From CAYFLR01 sp964343805 (GTDB lineage Bacteria > Bdellovibrionota_B > Oligoflexia > CAYFLR01), in the NCBI GenBank assembly GCA_964343805.1, contig CAYFLR010000023.1, positions 17,000 through 80,999 of the forward strand: a stretch of 64,000 bases of DNA, given 5' to 3'. The notes beneath the pieces were generated by a model, which saw nothing but the letters and a program-made list of their open reading frames with translations, was not told where the DNA came from and ran no database searches. The position numbers and the translations under genes were made by a program. Positions within the stretch are counted from its first letter, which is position 1. Each line of letters starts with the position of its first letter. Shown here one piece after another: positions 9,124 through 18,203 of this stretch.

Positions 9124-10284
9124 TTAAGGTCTTCTAAATACGGAGGCAGGTACCAGGGCTTTACTGCCATTTGGCGGAGTCCAGAAAAATTGCAAAGCCA
9201 CTTGAGTCGCGGGTCCTTGAAAATATTCTATCTTGATAGAATGTTTTCCTGGAGAAAGATTGATACTTCCTGACTTCTCTGCAGGAGGATGAAGGCCTCT
9301 AAAGTCGATAACGAGATTGCCATCCACATAGAGCATCGATCCATCATCAGAGAGGAGAGTAAATTCATAGTCTCCTCCGATAGAGATATCAATCTGTGTT
9401 TCATAAACTATTCCAAACCACTCTTTTAGACCATCTACACCAGGAAAACCACTGTCCCAACTGCGAGGGGCTACATCGATGGTGGAAGTGCAAATTTCTC
9501 CCTTTTCATTGTTCATATTAAAAGTGGGCCAATAATTATCATCCCTCACTTCTGGAATATCATAAAGCTTTCCAATAATTGTTGAACCATCAGTGCATAG
9601 ACCACCATATGGAGTTGGTGCAGGTGGTGGAGGAGGAGGTGGCGGTGGTGGTGGGGCAATCACATTGATGGTGAAACTCTGCTCTTCAAAATTACTTTCA
9701 TTGTTTTCCTGCTCAGCTAGAACCGTAACCGGGACTTCTTGTCCTGCATAATTGCTGGTTGGGTTCCAGGTAATCAATCCTTGTTCATTGATGCTCATAT
9801 CAGAGGGGGAATTTTTCAAAGAGTAGATTATTTTATAGTCATCAGTCTCGATGCTTTCAATTTGATAGCTGTATTGTTCTTCCACTTTTATTTCGGATGG
9901 GGGAGAGCTTTTAAATGTGGGAGCAGGATAGATTGGTATTATCGGAGCAGACTGTTTTTCTGCAGTTTGAATTTTATTAGTTTGAATAACTTCTTCGGGT
10001 ACGTTTAACTCTTCTTGGTTTTCCTTTTTAACTTCTTTTTCTTCTAATTGAACTTCTTCTTCAGTTCCTACTTCTGGTTCAAACTTTGGGGATAGAGGAA
10101 CGTGGCTTCTTCTTTTTTCTGGAATTTTACTGTTTGTGGTGGTTTTGCTTTGGGTGGTCTGCTCTTTAATACCGCTTTTGCTACTTGATGGTAAAACTTT
10201 ATTTTTAGGCCCACATAATGTGAGATTGAGACTGATTATGAGGGTAAAACATAGGGCGCTGTATTTGGAATGAGCATGCGACAT
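9124..10284 (-). CDS. Secreted or lipid-anchored protein with Ig-like and PA14 domains
   Basis: A 386-residue exported protein. The N-terminus has a short hydrophobic segment ending at Cys in LNLTLCGP, a non-standard lipobox, so it is probably a lipoprotein. It is followed by a Lys/Glu/Thr-rich linker (about 30-120), a putative-Ig/cadherin-like domain (about 125-208) with the typical phrase GLITWNPTSNYAGQ, then an uninterrupted run of eleven prolines, and a C-terminal PA14 domain (about 225-386) with YEFTLLSDDGSMLYVDG and the closing IEYFQG. PA14 domains usually bind carbohydrate or act as surface-recognition modules, so a cell-surface or prey/matrix-binding role is plausible. AAGGAG precedes the ATG. 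It lies downstream of the polyferredoxin gene on the same strand, with about 116 bases between. Confidence 0.8.
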   Translation of the reverse strand: MSHAHSKYSALCFTLIISLNLTLCGPKNKVLPSSSKSGIKEQTTQSKTTTNSKIPEKRRSHVPLSPKFEPEVGTEEEVQLEEKEVKKENQEELNVPEEVIQTNKIQTAEKQSAPIIPIYPAPTFKSSPPSEIKVEEQYSYQIESIETDDYKIIYSLKNSPSDMSINEQGLITWNPTSNYAGQEVPVTVLAEQENNESNFEEQSFTINVIAPPPPPPPPPPPAPTPYGGLCTDGSTIIGKLYDIPEVRDDNYWPTFNMNNEKGEICTSTIDVAPRSWDSGFPGVDGLKEWFGIVYETQIDISIGGDYEFTLLSDDGSMLYVDGNLVIDFRGLHPPAEKSGSINLSPGKHSIKIEYFQGPATQVALQFFWTPPNGSKALVPASVFRRP

Positions 10285-10400
10285 GGTATCTCCTTGCTAA
10301 ACTTTCAGAAACAAGAGCTAAGTTTCTTATCGGATTATTTTAAGAGTGGGATAAGGATTTAGAAATTATATTTTAATTATAATAAGATAGCAGGTCGGTT

Positions 10401-11156
10401 TTAAGAATCTTCTTCTGGATCAATTGTTTGAACTTTAAGAGAAAGAACCTCTTTCCCTTCGCCCAGCACTTTTCGGCAGGCTTGCTGGCAAAGCGAGCAG
10501 TTACTGCATAAAAGAGTACTTGATTCTTTTCGCACATCCAACTTATAAGGGCATGATTTATCACACTGATGGCAGTTGATACAGCGACCTGACTCCTCAT
10601 CGAAGGTCATGGTTACTGAGCTTTCTGATTGGGTTAAGATGAGCGGTATAGAGTAGGGGCAAGCATACCTGCAAAAACGCTCCCGGTAGATAACAACCAC
10701 CATAAAAAAGACGGTGAAGGCAATAACACTTGCTATCAATATGGGTTGGGGAAAAGGCTGTTTATAGAGTTCTATTTGGTCCTTAAGGGGAAAGAGAATG
10801 CTGATTGCTGTGTAACTGGCAACCAGGGCTAAAAGGACTCGAGCAACAGGACGCAATACATTATATAATTTTTTTTTGGTTGGTTTTCTAAATAGCTCCA
10901 AATAGAGATGCATGGGACAAAGGTAAGAACAAAAAACCCTGCCTTTTTTAAAACTGACAAAGTAAATTAAAAAAAAGAGGGAGATGAGAAAAAAAATCGG
11001 GATAAAAATGGTATCTCTTTCAAAGGTCAACCCTAATAATTTAAATTCTATAGATTTAGTATTGAACCCGGTGAGAGCGAGGGTGGGAGACAAGAACCCC
11101 ACAAGTGATACCAGTTGAATGAACTTTCTTAGCTTTTGAGATATAGGTTTGTTCAT
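10401..11156 (-). CDS. Membrane polyferredoxin, NapH/CcoG-like
   Basis: A 251-residue integral membrane iron-sulfur protein. It has about four hydrophobic segments (near residues 17-33, 48-68, 105-122 and 137-157). Two CX3CP motifs typical of the NapH/CcoG/YccM group are present (CSYLCP and CRYACP), and two C-terminal [4Fe-4S] motifs (CINCHQCDKSCP and CSNCSLCQQACRK). NapH passes quinol electrons to periplasmic reductases; CcoG reduces copper during cbb3 oxidase assembly. Because it is divergent from an operon containing CcoS, CcoN, CcoO and CcoI, I favour a CcoG-like role, although it is much shorter than typical CcoG (about 450-480 residues) and lacks its C-terminal domain. Family certain, exact role inferred. 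Confidence 0.8.
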   Translation of the reverse strand: MNKPISQKLRKFIQLVSLVGFLSPTLALTGFNTKSIEFKLLGLTFERDTIFIPIFFLISLFFLIYFVSFKKGRVFCSYLCPMHLYLELFRKPTKKKLYNVLRPVARVLLALVASYTAISILFPLKDQIELYKQPFPQPILIASVIAFTVFFMVVVIYRERFCRYACPYSIPLILTQSESSVTMTFDEESGRCINCHQCDKSCPYKLDVRKESSTLLCSNCSLCQQACRKVLGEGKEVLSLKVQTIDPEEDS

Positions 11157-11302
11157 TCTGTAAGACTAAAGTAATTTGGACGAAATATCAATTCATTTCT
11201 TATTAGAAATAACTACTAAAAACTATTGAGATTTGTAATATTATTTAATATAACCCACCTTAGGTATAATTTTAACTCTAATTGTTTGTTTTGGTTAGGT
11301 CT
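11157..11302. promoter_or_regulatory. Divergent promoter region for the respiratory operon
   Basis: This 146-bp AT-rich gap separates the polyferredoxin gene (minus) from the respiratory operon (plus). A TATAAT hexamer at 11265-11270 lies 32 bases before the ATG at 11303 and is a reasonable -10 element, but no good -35 hexamer sits 16-18 bases before it, which would fit an activator-dependent promoter. I looked for an FNR/ANR-like TTGAT-N4-ATCAA palindrome and did not find one. Confidence 0.35.
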
Positions 11303-13078
11303 ATGAAGGATAAATTCACCGTCGAAATCCCTGATTTAAAATACTATGAAGAAGAGGTAAAATGCCGAACCGGATGCCCGGTCAATACCGATGCCAGAGG
11401 CTATCTAAACGCCGTCTCAAAAGGTCAATTTAAAGAGGCCTATTCCATTTCACGCGAGTTCAATCCCTTTGCTTCTATTTGTGGAAAAATCTGCGGTGCA
11501 CCCTGTGAAAAAGCTTGTCGCAGAGGGGCTGTCGATGTCACTGTGAGTATTCGGAATGTCAAAGGCTACTTGACGAGCAAACATGGACCAGAAAGTGGTG
11601 ATTTAAAAGGCGCCTTAGAATGTTCTAAAGGTCCTGGTAAGATTGATGCGGAAAAGAGTGGAAAGAAAGTAGCGGTGATTGGAGCGGGATGCGCGGGGTT
11701 AACTTGTGCTCATGATCTAGCCAGATTAGGGCATACCATAACTATCTTTGAAAAACACAAAGTGAGCGGAGGAATGCTGGTGCAAGGTGTTCCTATCAAT
11801 CGTCTTTCCCGTAAAGTGGTTCAAGCTGAAATTGATTCCATTTTGGAATTAGGTTCCATTGAGATTAAACACAATTGTGAAGTGGGCAAAGATATCTCTT
11901 TTAAGGAGTTGAAAGAGCAATTCGATGCAGTTTTTATCGCCAATGGTCTTTCTGTTGGTAAGATACTCCCCTTTCCTAATAGTGACCATGAAAATGTGAT
12001 TTCGGGTCTCAAATTCTTACTTGATTTCAACCTCTTTGACGCGCCATCTTTTGCCGGTAAAAGATCCATCGTTATTGGTGGTGGAGATGTGGCCTTTGAC
12101 GTGGCTCGAAGTGCTCTTAGATGCAAATCACCCCTCGTCAATCTTTGCTGCCTGGAACGAGAACATCTTGGAGAAATGCCTGGTTCTGCGGAAGAGCGAA
12201 GAGGGGGGCGACGAGAAGGTGTTGTTTTTAACGATGGATGGGGACCGGATAAAATCATTGTAGAAAATGGGCAATTAAAGGGATTACAAGTTAAAAAAGT
12301 AAAAGCCGTCTTTGATAGTGAGGGACGTTTTGCTCCGACATTTGAAGATGAAACAAAGATCGTTGAAGGGGATCTGATCTTTATGGCAGTGGGGCAAGGT
12401 TCCGATCTCGAATTTCTTAAAGAGAGTGGGGTTAAAATATCCGACCGTGGAATCATAGACGTGAACCCAGATACTTTAGAGACCAGTGAAGAGGGTGTCT
12501 ATGCAGGGGGGGATATCGCCTATGGTCCAAAACTGTTTATTAATGCGGTGGCTTCTGGGAGTCAAGCAGCCCTTTCTATTCATTCCTATCTGTCTGGTGG
12601 CAAGTCGTTGAAGAGAAAAAGAATCATGACTTTTACCGATCATGATCTTTATGGTCGTGACTCAGCCTACTTGGATAGTGAACACCGTGAACGAGACGAT
12701 GAAGAGTTTAATATTGTCAATGAGCCTCATCGCAATTCCACTTTGGAATATACGGATGAAGAGGTGGTGGTTCAATCTGATCGATGTTTAGAATGCCATA
12801 TCCATCCTACTTTTGAAGGCAATATCTGTATTTTATGCGGAGGCTGTGTGGACGTTTGTCCTTCCTATTGCCTCCGCATGGTTAGCTCTGCAAATATAGA
12901 GGGAGATGAAAAGGTTGGGACCCTGCTGGCAAAACATGGAGAGCATCAAGAAACCTCCATTATGCTTTTTGATCCTCTTAAATGCATTCGTTGTGGAATG
13001 TGTTCTCAAAAGTGTCCCACCGGAGCTTGTAAAATGACTTCAAACACTTTTGAAGATGTACACTTATTGGAGAAATAA
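11303..13078 (+). CDS. GltD-like FAD/NAD(P) oxidoreductase with ferredoxin domains
   Basis: A 591-residue flavoprotein related to the small subunit of glutamate synthase. The N-terminal [4Fe-4S] region has CRTGCP and, after a spacer, CGKICGAPCEKAC. Next come the FAD-binding motif VIGAGCAGL (about 126), the NAD(P) motif VIGGGDVA (about 257) and the closing flavin motif AGGDIAYGP. The C-terminus (from about 490) adds ferredoxin-like cysteine clusters, CLECH..CILCGGCVDVCP and CIRCGMCSQKCP. No GltB is nearby and the gene heads a bc/cbb3 operon, so it more likely moves electrons between NAD(P)H or ferredoxin and the quinone pool than makes glutamate; that is inference. I chose ATG 11303 over the TTG at 11282. 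CcoS starts two bases after its stop. Confidence 0.82.
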   Translation: MKDKFTVEIPDLKYYEEEVKCRTGCPVNTDARGYLNAVSKGQFKEAYSISREFNPFASICGKICGAPCEKACRRGAVDVTVSIRNVKGYLTSKHGPESGDLKGALECSKGPGKIDAEKSGKKVAVIGAGCAGLTCAHDLARLGHTITIFEKHKVSGGMLVQGVPINRLSRKVVQAEIDSILELGSIEIKHNCEVGKDISFKELKEQFDAVFIANGLSVGKILPFPNSDHENVISGLKFLLDFNLFDAPSFAGKRSIVIGGGDVAFDVARSALRCKSPLVNLCCLEREHLGEMPGSAEERRGGRREGVVFNDGWGPDKIIVENGQLKGLQVKKVKAVFDSEGRFAPTFEDETKIVEGDLIFMAVGQGSDLEFLKESGVKISDRGIIDVNPDTLETSEEGVYAGGDIAYGPKLFINAVASGSQAALSIHSYLSGGKSLKRKRIMTFTDHDLYGRDSAYLDSEHRERDDEEFNIVNEPHRNSTLEYTDEEVVVQSDRCLECHIHPTFEGNICILCGGCVDVCPSYCLRMVSSANIEGDEKVGTLLAKHGEHQETSIMLFDPLKCIRCGMCSQKCPTGACKMTSNTFEDVHLLEK

Positions 13079-13080
13079 TT

Positions 13081-13248
13081 ATGACAACACTGTCTTTAAT
13101 TACCTTAGGGCTTACATTAACTCTGGGGCTTGTCTTTCTCGCGTTCTTCTTGTGGGCGGTGAAAGATGGCCAGTTTAATGACCCTGAAGAAGCCAAGTAT
13201 GAAATGTTTAGAAACCCAAATGAAAAAGGTGAAGAACGAGATGAGTGA
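13081..13248 (+). CDS. ccoS: CcoS, cbb3 oxidase assembly protein
   Basis: A 55-residue protein with one N-terminal membrane helix followed by the signature of CcoS, FLWAVKDGQFNDPEEAKYEM. CcoS is needed for insertion of haem and copper into subunit I of cbb3-type oxidases. It starts two bases after the flavoprotein stop and its last eight bases overlap the start of the Rieske gene, so the three are probably translationally coupled. Its place in front of the bc genes rather than next to CcoI is less common and supports the view that the bc and oxidase genes form one unit. Confidence 0.88.
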   Translation: MTTLSLITLGLTLTLGLVFLAFFLWAVKDGQFNDPEEAKYEMFRNPNEKGEERDE

Positions 13249-13714
13249 GCACAAAAGCGATGAATCAATGAATCGAAGAGAGTTTCTTGCTCAGGCCGTA
13301 AGTGTTGGCTTGGGAGGAATCGCAGCAGCTGCAGCCGGAATAGGTATTTTCAAATACATGATTCCTGTTGTTTCTTATGGAGTTCCTAAAAAGTTTCAGA
13401 TGTCCAAAAATGATCTACCGGATCTGGGACAGGAACTGGTTTTTCCTGATCAGAAAATCCTGCTGAAGCGAACTTCCAAAGGTGAAATTGCTGCAGTCAG
13501 CTTAGTCTGTACTCATTTAGGCTGCACAGTCAATCGAGTGACCACGGGCTTTCAATGTCCTTGCCATGGATCTCAGTTTGATGATTCAGGTAATGTAGTG
13601 GGTGGCCCCGCTCCAAGTCCTCTCGCTTGGCATTCAGTGAGCAGCTTGCCTGGAGATCAAATAGAAATAGATACCGGATCCAGTCTGGAACAAGGCGCCT
13701 ACTTTATGGTTTGA
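13241..13714 (+). CDS. Rieske iron-sulfur protein of a bc-type complex
   Basis: A 157-residue Rieske protein. The N-terminus carries a Tat-like motif NRREFLAQA followed by a Gly/Ala-rich hydrophobic helix that anchors it in the inner membrane. The [2Fe-2S] ligands are in CTHLGC (C90, H92) and CPCHGS (C106, H109); C95 and C108 would form the usual disulfide. It oxidises quinol at the Qo site together with the cytochrome b encoded next. I chose the ATG at 13241 because earlier in-frame starts would lie deep inside CcoS and add an unrelated N-terminus; the ATG at 13268, directly at the Tat motif, is the alternative. Its stop TGA overlaps an ATG of the next frame, but the cytochrome b start is better placed at 13729. 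Confidence 0.93.
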   Translation: MSEHKSDESMNRREFLAQAVSVGLGGIAAAAAGIGIFKYMIPVVSYGVPKKFQMSKNDLPDLGQELVFPDQKILLKRTSKGEIAAVSLVCTHLGCTVNRVTTGFQCPCHGSQFDDSGNVVGGPAPSPLAWHSVSSLPGDQIEIDTGSSLEQGAYFMV

Positions 13715-13728
13715 TGGGGGAGAAAACT

Positions 13729-15078
13729 ATGCCAGAAAATTTTGCGGTTTTAAAAGAGAGATTACAGCTGTTAGCTCTAAGCGTATGGAGCACAGTGTTT
13801 AGACATCGGTTCGACAACACTGGCTTAACCAAATCTAAGATTATGTTCAGTAACTTTTTCCTGCATATTCAGCCGGTGAAAGTACATCGTCGAACACTTA
13901 ATTTTACCTCAACTTATGGAATGGGACTCGTCTCGCTCTATCTATTTTTTATCCTGATAGTCACCGGTGTTATGATTATGTTTCACTACATTCCTTCCAC
14001 CAGTATCGGCTTGGATGGTTTGCCTGAAGCCTATCAAAGAATGCTCAATTTACGGAGTAATATTTCTTGGGGTGTCTTTGTTAGAAACATGCACCGGTGG
14101 GCAGCTCATGCGATGGTTGCAACCGTTGCCCTCCATATGCTCCGAGTTTTCTTAATGGGAGCTTATAAAAAACCTCGCGAGTTTAACTGGGTTCTTGGTT
14201 GTATCCTTGGTCTGATGACCGTTCTTCTTTCTTACACTGGCTATCTACTCCCTTGGGATCAGCTGGCTTTTTGGGGTGTAAAAGTAGGAACTGAAATTGC
14301 CCGTATCGCACCTGGAGGAGGTTTAATTAGAGCCTTTTTATTAGGCGATAATTCTGTTGGACAAGAAGCTCTCATCCGTTTTTACGTGCTGCATGTGGCT
14401 CTTCTTCCTGGAATCACTTTAGGCCTGGTAGGACTTCACTTTTGGAGAATCAGAAAAGATGGGGGACTGGCTCAACCTAACTATGAAAATGATGAAAAAC
14501 TTATTCCTCTTTCTGAGTGTGGAACAGTTAAAAATAACTCTGTCTTTAAAGAAGCCAGATCCTACAAACTTGTAGAAGTAGTAGAAGGAACTGAACCTAA
14601 GGTGGATGAACAAACCGAGTACATGACCTTTGCTTGGCCGAAACTTGTTATTCGTGAGTTGATTTTGTTTGTGGCGGTTATGGCAATTATGTCCATCGTG
14701 TCCATCTATTTTGATGCAGCCCTCGAAGGTCCTGCCAATCCTAATTTACCCACCAACCCATCCAAAGCTCCTTGGTACTTTTTAGGCCTGCAAGAGCTGG
14801 TGGGATATGACGCATTCATTGGCGGGGTATTAATTCCTGGTCTGCTGGTGAAATTGGTGATTCTCTTTCCCTATATTGAACTTGCTATAGAGAAAATTTT
14901 CAATTTAGGCAATCGCGGTGGAGTGGGTGTCTACTTTGCCAAAGAGAGATGGTTAGAAAACTTAATCTTCTTAGGTATATTTATTGGGATGGTGGTTTTG
15001 ATTATTATTGGAACATACTTTAGAGGACCCAACTGGGCTTTCGTCTATCCATGGGATCTCCCAGTAGGAGGGCATTAA
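13729..15078 (+). CDS. Cytochrome b, full length (cytochrome bc complex)
   Basis: A 449-residue membrane protein containing both the N-terminal four-helix haem-binding part and the C-terminal part, unlike the split b6/subunit IV form. Visible are the haem-ligand helices (MHRWAAHAMVATVALHML and RFYVLHVALLPG), the SYTGYLLPWDQLAFWG stretch near the Qo site, and APWYFLGLQEL in place of the PEWY loop. A longer than usual hydrophilic loop (about 250-310) separates the two halves. GGGGGAG lies 5-11 bases before the ATG at 13729, which I prefer to the ATG at 13714 that overlaps the Rieske stop. Together with the Rieske protein and the next multihaem cytochrome it forms a quinol:cytochrome c oxidoreductase. 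Confidence 0.93.
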   Translation: MPENFAVLKERLQLLALSVWSTVFRHRFDNTGLTKSKIMFSNFFLHIQPVKVHRRTLNFTSTYGMGLVSLYLFFILIVTGVMIMFHYIPSTSIGLDGLPEAYQRMLNLRSNISWGVFVRNMHRWAAHAMVATVALHMLRVFLMGAYKKPREFNWVLGCILGLMTVLLSYTGYLLPWDQLAFWGVKVGTEIARIAPGGGLIRAFLLGDNSVGQEALIRFYVLHVALLPGITLGLVGLHFWRIRKDGGLAQPNYENDEKLIPLSECGTVKNNSVFKEARSYKLVEVVEGTEPKVDEQTEYMTFAWPKLVIRELILFVAVMAIMSIVSIYFDAALEGPANPNLPTNPSKAPWYFLGLQELVGYDAFIGGVLIPGLLVKLVILFPYIELAIEKIFNLGNRGGVGVYFAKERWLENLIFLGIFIGMVVLIIIGTYFRGPNWAFVYPWDLPVGGH

Positions 15079-15079
15079 T

Positions 15080-16825
15080 ATGTTTAAAGATTATAGTGTA
15101 CTGGCAATTTTTCTGGCAATCATGATGGTGGCTCTGGCCTATTCGGTTTTCGATGCTTTTGTGACAGAGTATGGTCCTATTCAGGATAAATATGTCAAGC
15201 TGACAAACTATAAAGGCTTTGAAAAAGGGGTGAAGCAGGTCAATGTTAAAATGGCTGGTGGGCTGATTATTGATCGCTGTACCACCTGTCATCTAGGAGT
15301 TGACAATAAAGATGCGGCTGCTTTTGATCAGCCTTTAAAAACTCATCCCCCGATCGTTCCTCATGTAAACAATGACCCTCATAAGTTCAGTGAGCTAGGT
15401 TGTGTGAGTTGTCACCAAGGAAATGGACGAGGTATAGATAAAAAAGATGCCCATGGCGAATACCATGATTGGCCGAATCCTATGCTCAAAGGCAAAGATG
15501 TGCAAGCCAGTTGTGCCAAATGTCATGAAACCAAAGATCAAACCTTGGCGGGAGCCGATGTCTATAACTTAGGTAAAAAACTTTATATTGAAAAGGCCTG
15601 CTGGTCTTGTCATACCATTGAAGGGGTTTCCGCTGGTAAAAAAGGGCCCTTGTTAACTGATGCGGGTAGTAAATTTACTATGGAATACCTCATCGAATCT
15701 ATTGTTGACCCTACTGCCAACACCCCGGTATCCAAAATGCCTAAATTTGATTGGGTGGATGATAAAGAAGTGGTGCATGCGCTGGCGGTTTATCTTAAAG
15801 GGCAAACTACCAAGAAGATTCGTTCTTCCGTAAAATCTCCCGTTGAATACAAAGCTCCAGTGGCTTCTTATCGTAATCTAAACGAGGCCTCAGTAGAAGT
15901 GGGGCGTCGAATTTTTATCGGAGAAAGCGAGAAGGGAGATGAACGAGGCGGTTGTTTAAACTGTCATTCCTACAAAGATAGTAACGGTATATTGAGTGGT
16001 GGGGTGATTGGTCCTGAATTAACTTATGTGACTCGCAATCGCAGTGACGAGTACATTAGACAGCACATTATTAATCCCAATAAGAATAATGTAGATACAA
16101 CGATGCCTAAGTTTGATACCCTCACCGCCACTGAACTCGATAGTTTGATGCTCTTTTTAAACTCTCTTGATTTTTCACCGAGCAATCGAGATCCAGTGAA
16201 TCTTTTCGCCAATTTTTGTGCCAGCTGTCATGGTCATGACCTGAAAGGAAAGGGTCTGGTATCCACCATGTTGGATCCTCTTCCCAGGGACTTGGCTAAC
16301 TTTCAATTTGTTTCCAACTACCAAAGTCGCCTCAAAGAATCCATTTTAAAAGGGGTTGATGGTACACCCATGCCTCCTTGGGATCAAGTAATTACAGAAG
16401 ATGAGGCTGATGCACTTGTTGGTTACATCGCTAAAATGGCCAAGGTGGAATCCAAAAAATTTGTTCGTTTGGATGTGAAATTGCCCAAAGTTGGTGACAA
16501 AGATCGTCGCTCTATGAAAGGGGCTGAGCATGTCATTAAACCTGCTGATGCTAAAAATGGCAAAGTGGTTTTTAGTAAGTTTTGTACCTCTTGTCATGGA
16601 ATTTTGGCGAACGGAAAAGGTCCTAATGCCTATGATCTGAAACATCCGATGCCCCGAAATTTACTGAATAAGGCCTTTGTAAATTCTATCAAAAATATTG
16701 ATGAGCGCTTTTATAAATCCATTGTCCTTGGGGTGCCGGGAACACCGATGCCTCCCCATGACTTTTTATCCGATCAAAGTATTCTGGATGCTATTGCCTT
16801 TATTAAAAAGATCAATCAAGATTGA
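15080..16825 (+). CDS. Membrane-anchored heptahaem cytochrome c
   Basis: A 581-residue protein with an N-terminal membrane anchor (about 6-27) and seven CXXCH haem c sites, at C67, C108, C145, C174, C292, C380 and C502. The first three are closely spaced and resemble a small multihaem module; the other four each sit in a class I cytochrome c-like fold with a downstream Met ligand candidate (SKMPKF, TTMPKF, TPMPPW, TPMPPH). It starts one base after the cytochrome b stop, with GGAGGG as ribosome site. In the operon it occupies the place of cytochrome c1, and since no CcoP gene exists here it may also feed CcoO/CcoN directly. Haem count is seen; the double role is inference. Confidence 0.9.
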   Translation: MFKDYSVLAIFLAIMMVALAYSVFDAFVTEYGPIQDKYVKLTNYKGFEKGVKQVNVKMAGGLIIDRCTTCHLGVDNKDAAAFDQPLKTHPPIVPHVNNDPHKFSELGCVSCHQGNGRGIDKKDAHGEYHDWPNPMLKGKDVQASCAKCHETKDQTLAGADVYNLGKKLYIEKACWSCHTIEGVSAGKKGPLLTDAGSKFTMEYLIESIVDPTANTPVSKMPKFDWVDDKEVVHALAVYLKGQTTKKIRSSVKSPVEYKAPVASYRNLNEASVEVGRRIFIGESEKGDERGGCLNCHSYKDSNGILSGGVIGPELTYVTRNRSDEYIRQHIINPNKNNVDTTMPKFDTLTATELDSLMLFLNSLDFSPSNRDPVNLFANFCASCHGHDLKGKGLVSTMLDPLPRDLANFQFVSNYQSRLKESILKGVDGTPMPPWDQVITEDEADALVGYIAKMAKVESKKFVRLDVKLPKVGDKDRRSMKGAEHVIKPADAKNGKVVFSKFCTSCHGILANGKGPNAYDLKHPMPRNLLNKAFVNSIKNIDERFYKSIVLGVPGTPMPPHDFLSDQSILDAIAFIKKINQD

Positions 16826-16837
16826 GGAGTTGTTTAA

Positions 16838-18181
16838 ATGAAACAGGATCGAGCGGCCCTTACTTTTTTAATCAGTTCGTGTGTATACCTACTATTAGGT
16901 ATGTCTTATGGAGTGATTGCTGCCATTAAACTAATTTGGCCTGAGATTGGCGACTTTGAGCTTTTGACCTTTGGTCGGGTACGAACCGTGCATACCAATG
17001 TAGTACTGTTTGGTTGGTTGTTGCAGGCTGATATGGGACTCATTCTCTATATCATACCTCGCCTATTACACACTAAACTTTACTCTGAAAAACTGGCTTT
17101 TGCCACTTGGGGACTTTTTAATTTGTCTGCTCTGGGTGGTGTGGCAGGAATTGTGTTAGGACGTATGAAAGGGATAGAATATGCAGAAATAGCACCTCCC
17201 TTCGACTACTTAATAACTGTAACCTGGGTCATGTTTGGAGCCAATATTTTTATGACCTTCGTGAACCGCAAGGTTAAATATCTCTATGTGAGTATTTGGT
17301 ATGCGGTGGGAAGTGTGATCTGGACAGCCTTTGTCTATNNNNNNNNNNACTTTATTACTCAGGTACCTGGTGTCACTGGAATCAATCAAGCTAACCTCAC
17401 CTGGTTCTATGTTCATAATGCGGTGGGGCTCATATTTACACCTCTAGGTGTTTCTATTGCTTATTATTTAATTCCAAAAAATTTAAAGACCCCGCTCTAT
17501 TCTCATAAACTCAGTCTGGTGGGCTTTTGGGCCATCTCCTTTGTTTATGTGTGGACGGGAGCTCACCATATGATCCATGGACCCATTAGTTATTGGTTGC
17601 AAACTGTGGCTATTTTATTTTCCTGGTCACTGATTATCCCTGTAGTCGCGGTGGTGACCAACTTCCTCAAAACCTTTGCCAATGCACCGAAGGGGAAGAT
17701 GTTGCAAGGTCCTATTTTAAAGTTCCTCTATGCAGGTTCCATTTTTTATATTCTTACCTGTTTACAAGGACCTTTTCATTCTATTAGAACGGTCAATATG
17801 GTTGTAAGTAAAACCGATTGGATTGTAGGACATGCCCATATGGCCGTCCTGGGAGCCTTCTCCTTTTTTGCCATGGCAGGAATCTATTTTGCCGTTCCTA
17901 GAATTTTAAACAGGCCCCTCTTTTCTGCCAAATTAGGAAACCTACACTTCTGGCTCACTCTATTTGCTGCTATTCCATTTTTTGCGATTCTATGGGTCGG
18001 TGGTGTGGTTCAAGGCTTCTCTTGGATGGATCTCGATGTAACCTTCTTGGATTCGCTCCGCGTGATGCGCCCCTATCATATTATGCGTTATTTAACTGGA
18101 GCAATCATTCTCATCGCTCAACTTGTTTTTGTTTATAATATTTGGGAAACAATTTTTGGCGCAAATAAGAAAACGGCTTAA
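16838..18181 (+). CDS. ccoN: cbb3-type cytochrome oxidase subunit I (CcoN)
   Basis: About 447 residues, slightly short for CcoN (about 470-480). Twelve or so hydrophobic helices hold the haem and copper ligands: VRTVHTNVVLFGW, WFYVHNAVGLIFTP, the Cu-B histidines in GAHHMIHGP, and GHAHMAVLGAFSF near the C-terminus. It reduces oxygen with a haem b/haem b3-Cu-B centre. A ten-N gap at 17339-17348 falls between two helices; the reading frame is kept across it, so four residues are unknown, not a frameshift. GAGGAG precedes the ATG, 12 bases after the heptahaem cytochrome gene. Confidence 0.94.
   Translation: MKQDRAALTFLISSCVYLLLGMSYGVIAAIKLIWPEIGDFELLTFGRVRTVHTNVVLFGWLLQADMGLILYIIPRLLHTKLYSEKLAFATWGLFNLSALGGVAGIVLGRMKGIEYAEIAPPFDYLITVTWVMFGANIFMTFVNRKVKYLYVSIWYAVGSVIWTAFVYXXXXFITQVPGVTGINQANLTWFYVHNAVGLIFTPLGVSIAYYLIPKNLKTPLYSHKLSLVGFWAISFVYVWTGAHHMIHGPISYWLQTVAILFSWSLIIPVVAVVTNFLKTFANAPKGKMLQGPILKFLYAGSIFYILTCLQGPFHSIRTVNMVVSKTDWIVGHAHMAVLGAFSFFAMAGIYFAVPRILNRPLFSAKLGNLHFWLTLFAAIPFFAILWVGGVVQGFSWMDLDVTFLDSLRVMRPYHIMRYLTGAIILIAQLVFVYNIWETIFGANKKTA
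17339..17348. other. Assembly gap of ten N inside ccoN
   Basis: Ten consecutive N. The CcoN frame continues on both sides (..IWTAFVY before, FITQVPG after), so the missing sequence is short or absent and in frame. Confidence 0.95.
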
Positions 18182-18203
18182 CATTGATTTTGGAGATAAA
18201 TAG

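Noticed and set aside
11282..11302. TTG start seven codons upstream for the flavoprotein
   Set aside because: It adds MFVLVRS without homology sense and lacks a ribosome site; the ATG at 11303 is simpler.
11821..12456. 211-codon minus-strand open frame
   Set aside because: It lies wholly opposite the flavoprotein gene, has no ribosome site, and shows Ser/Pro/Arg-rich shadow composition.
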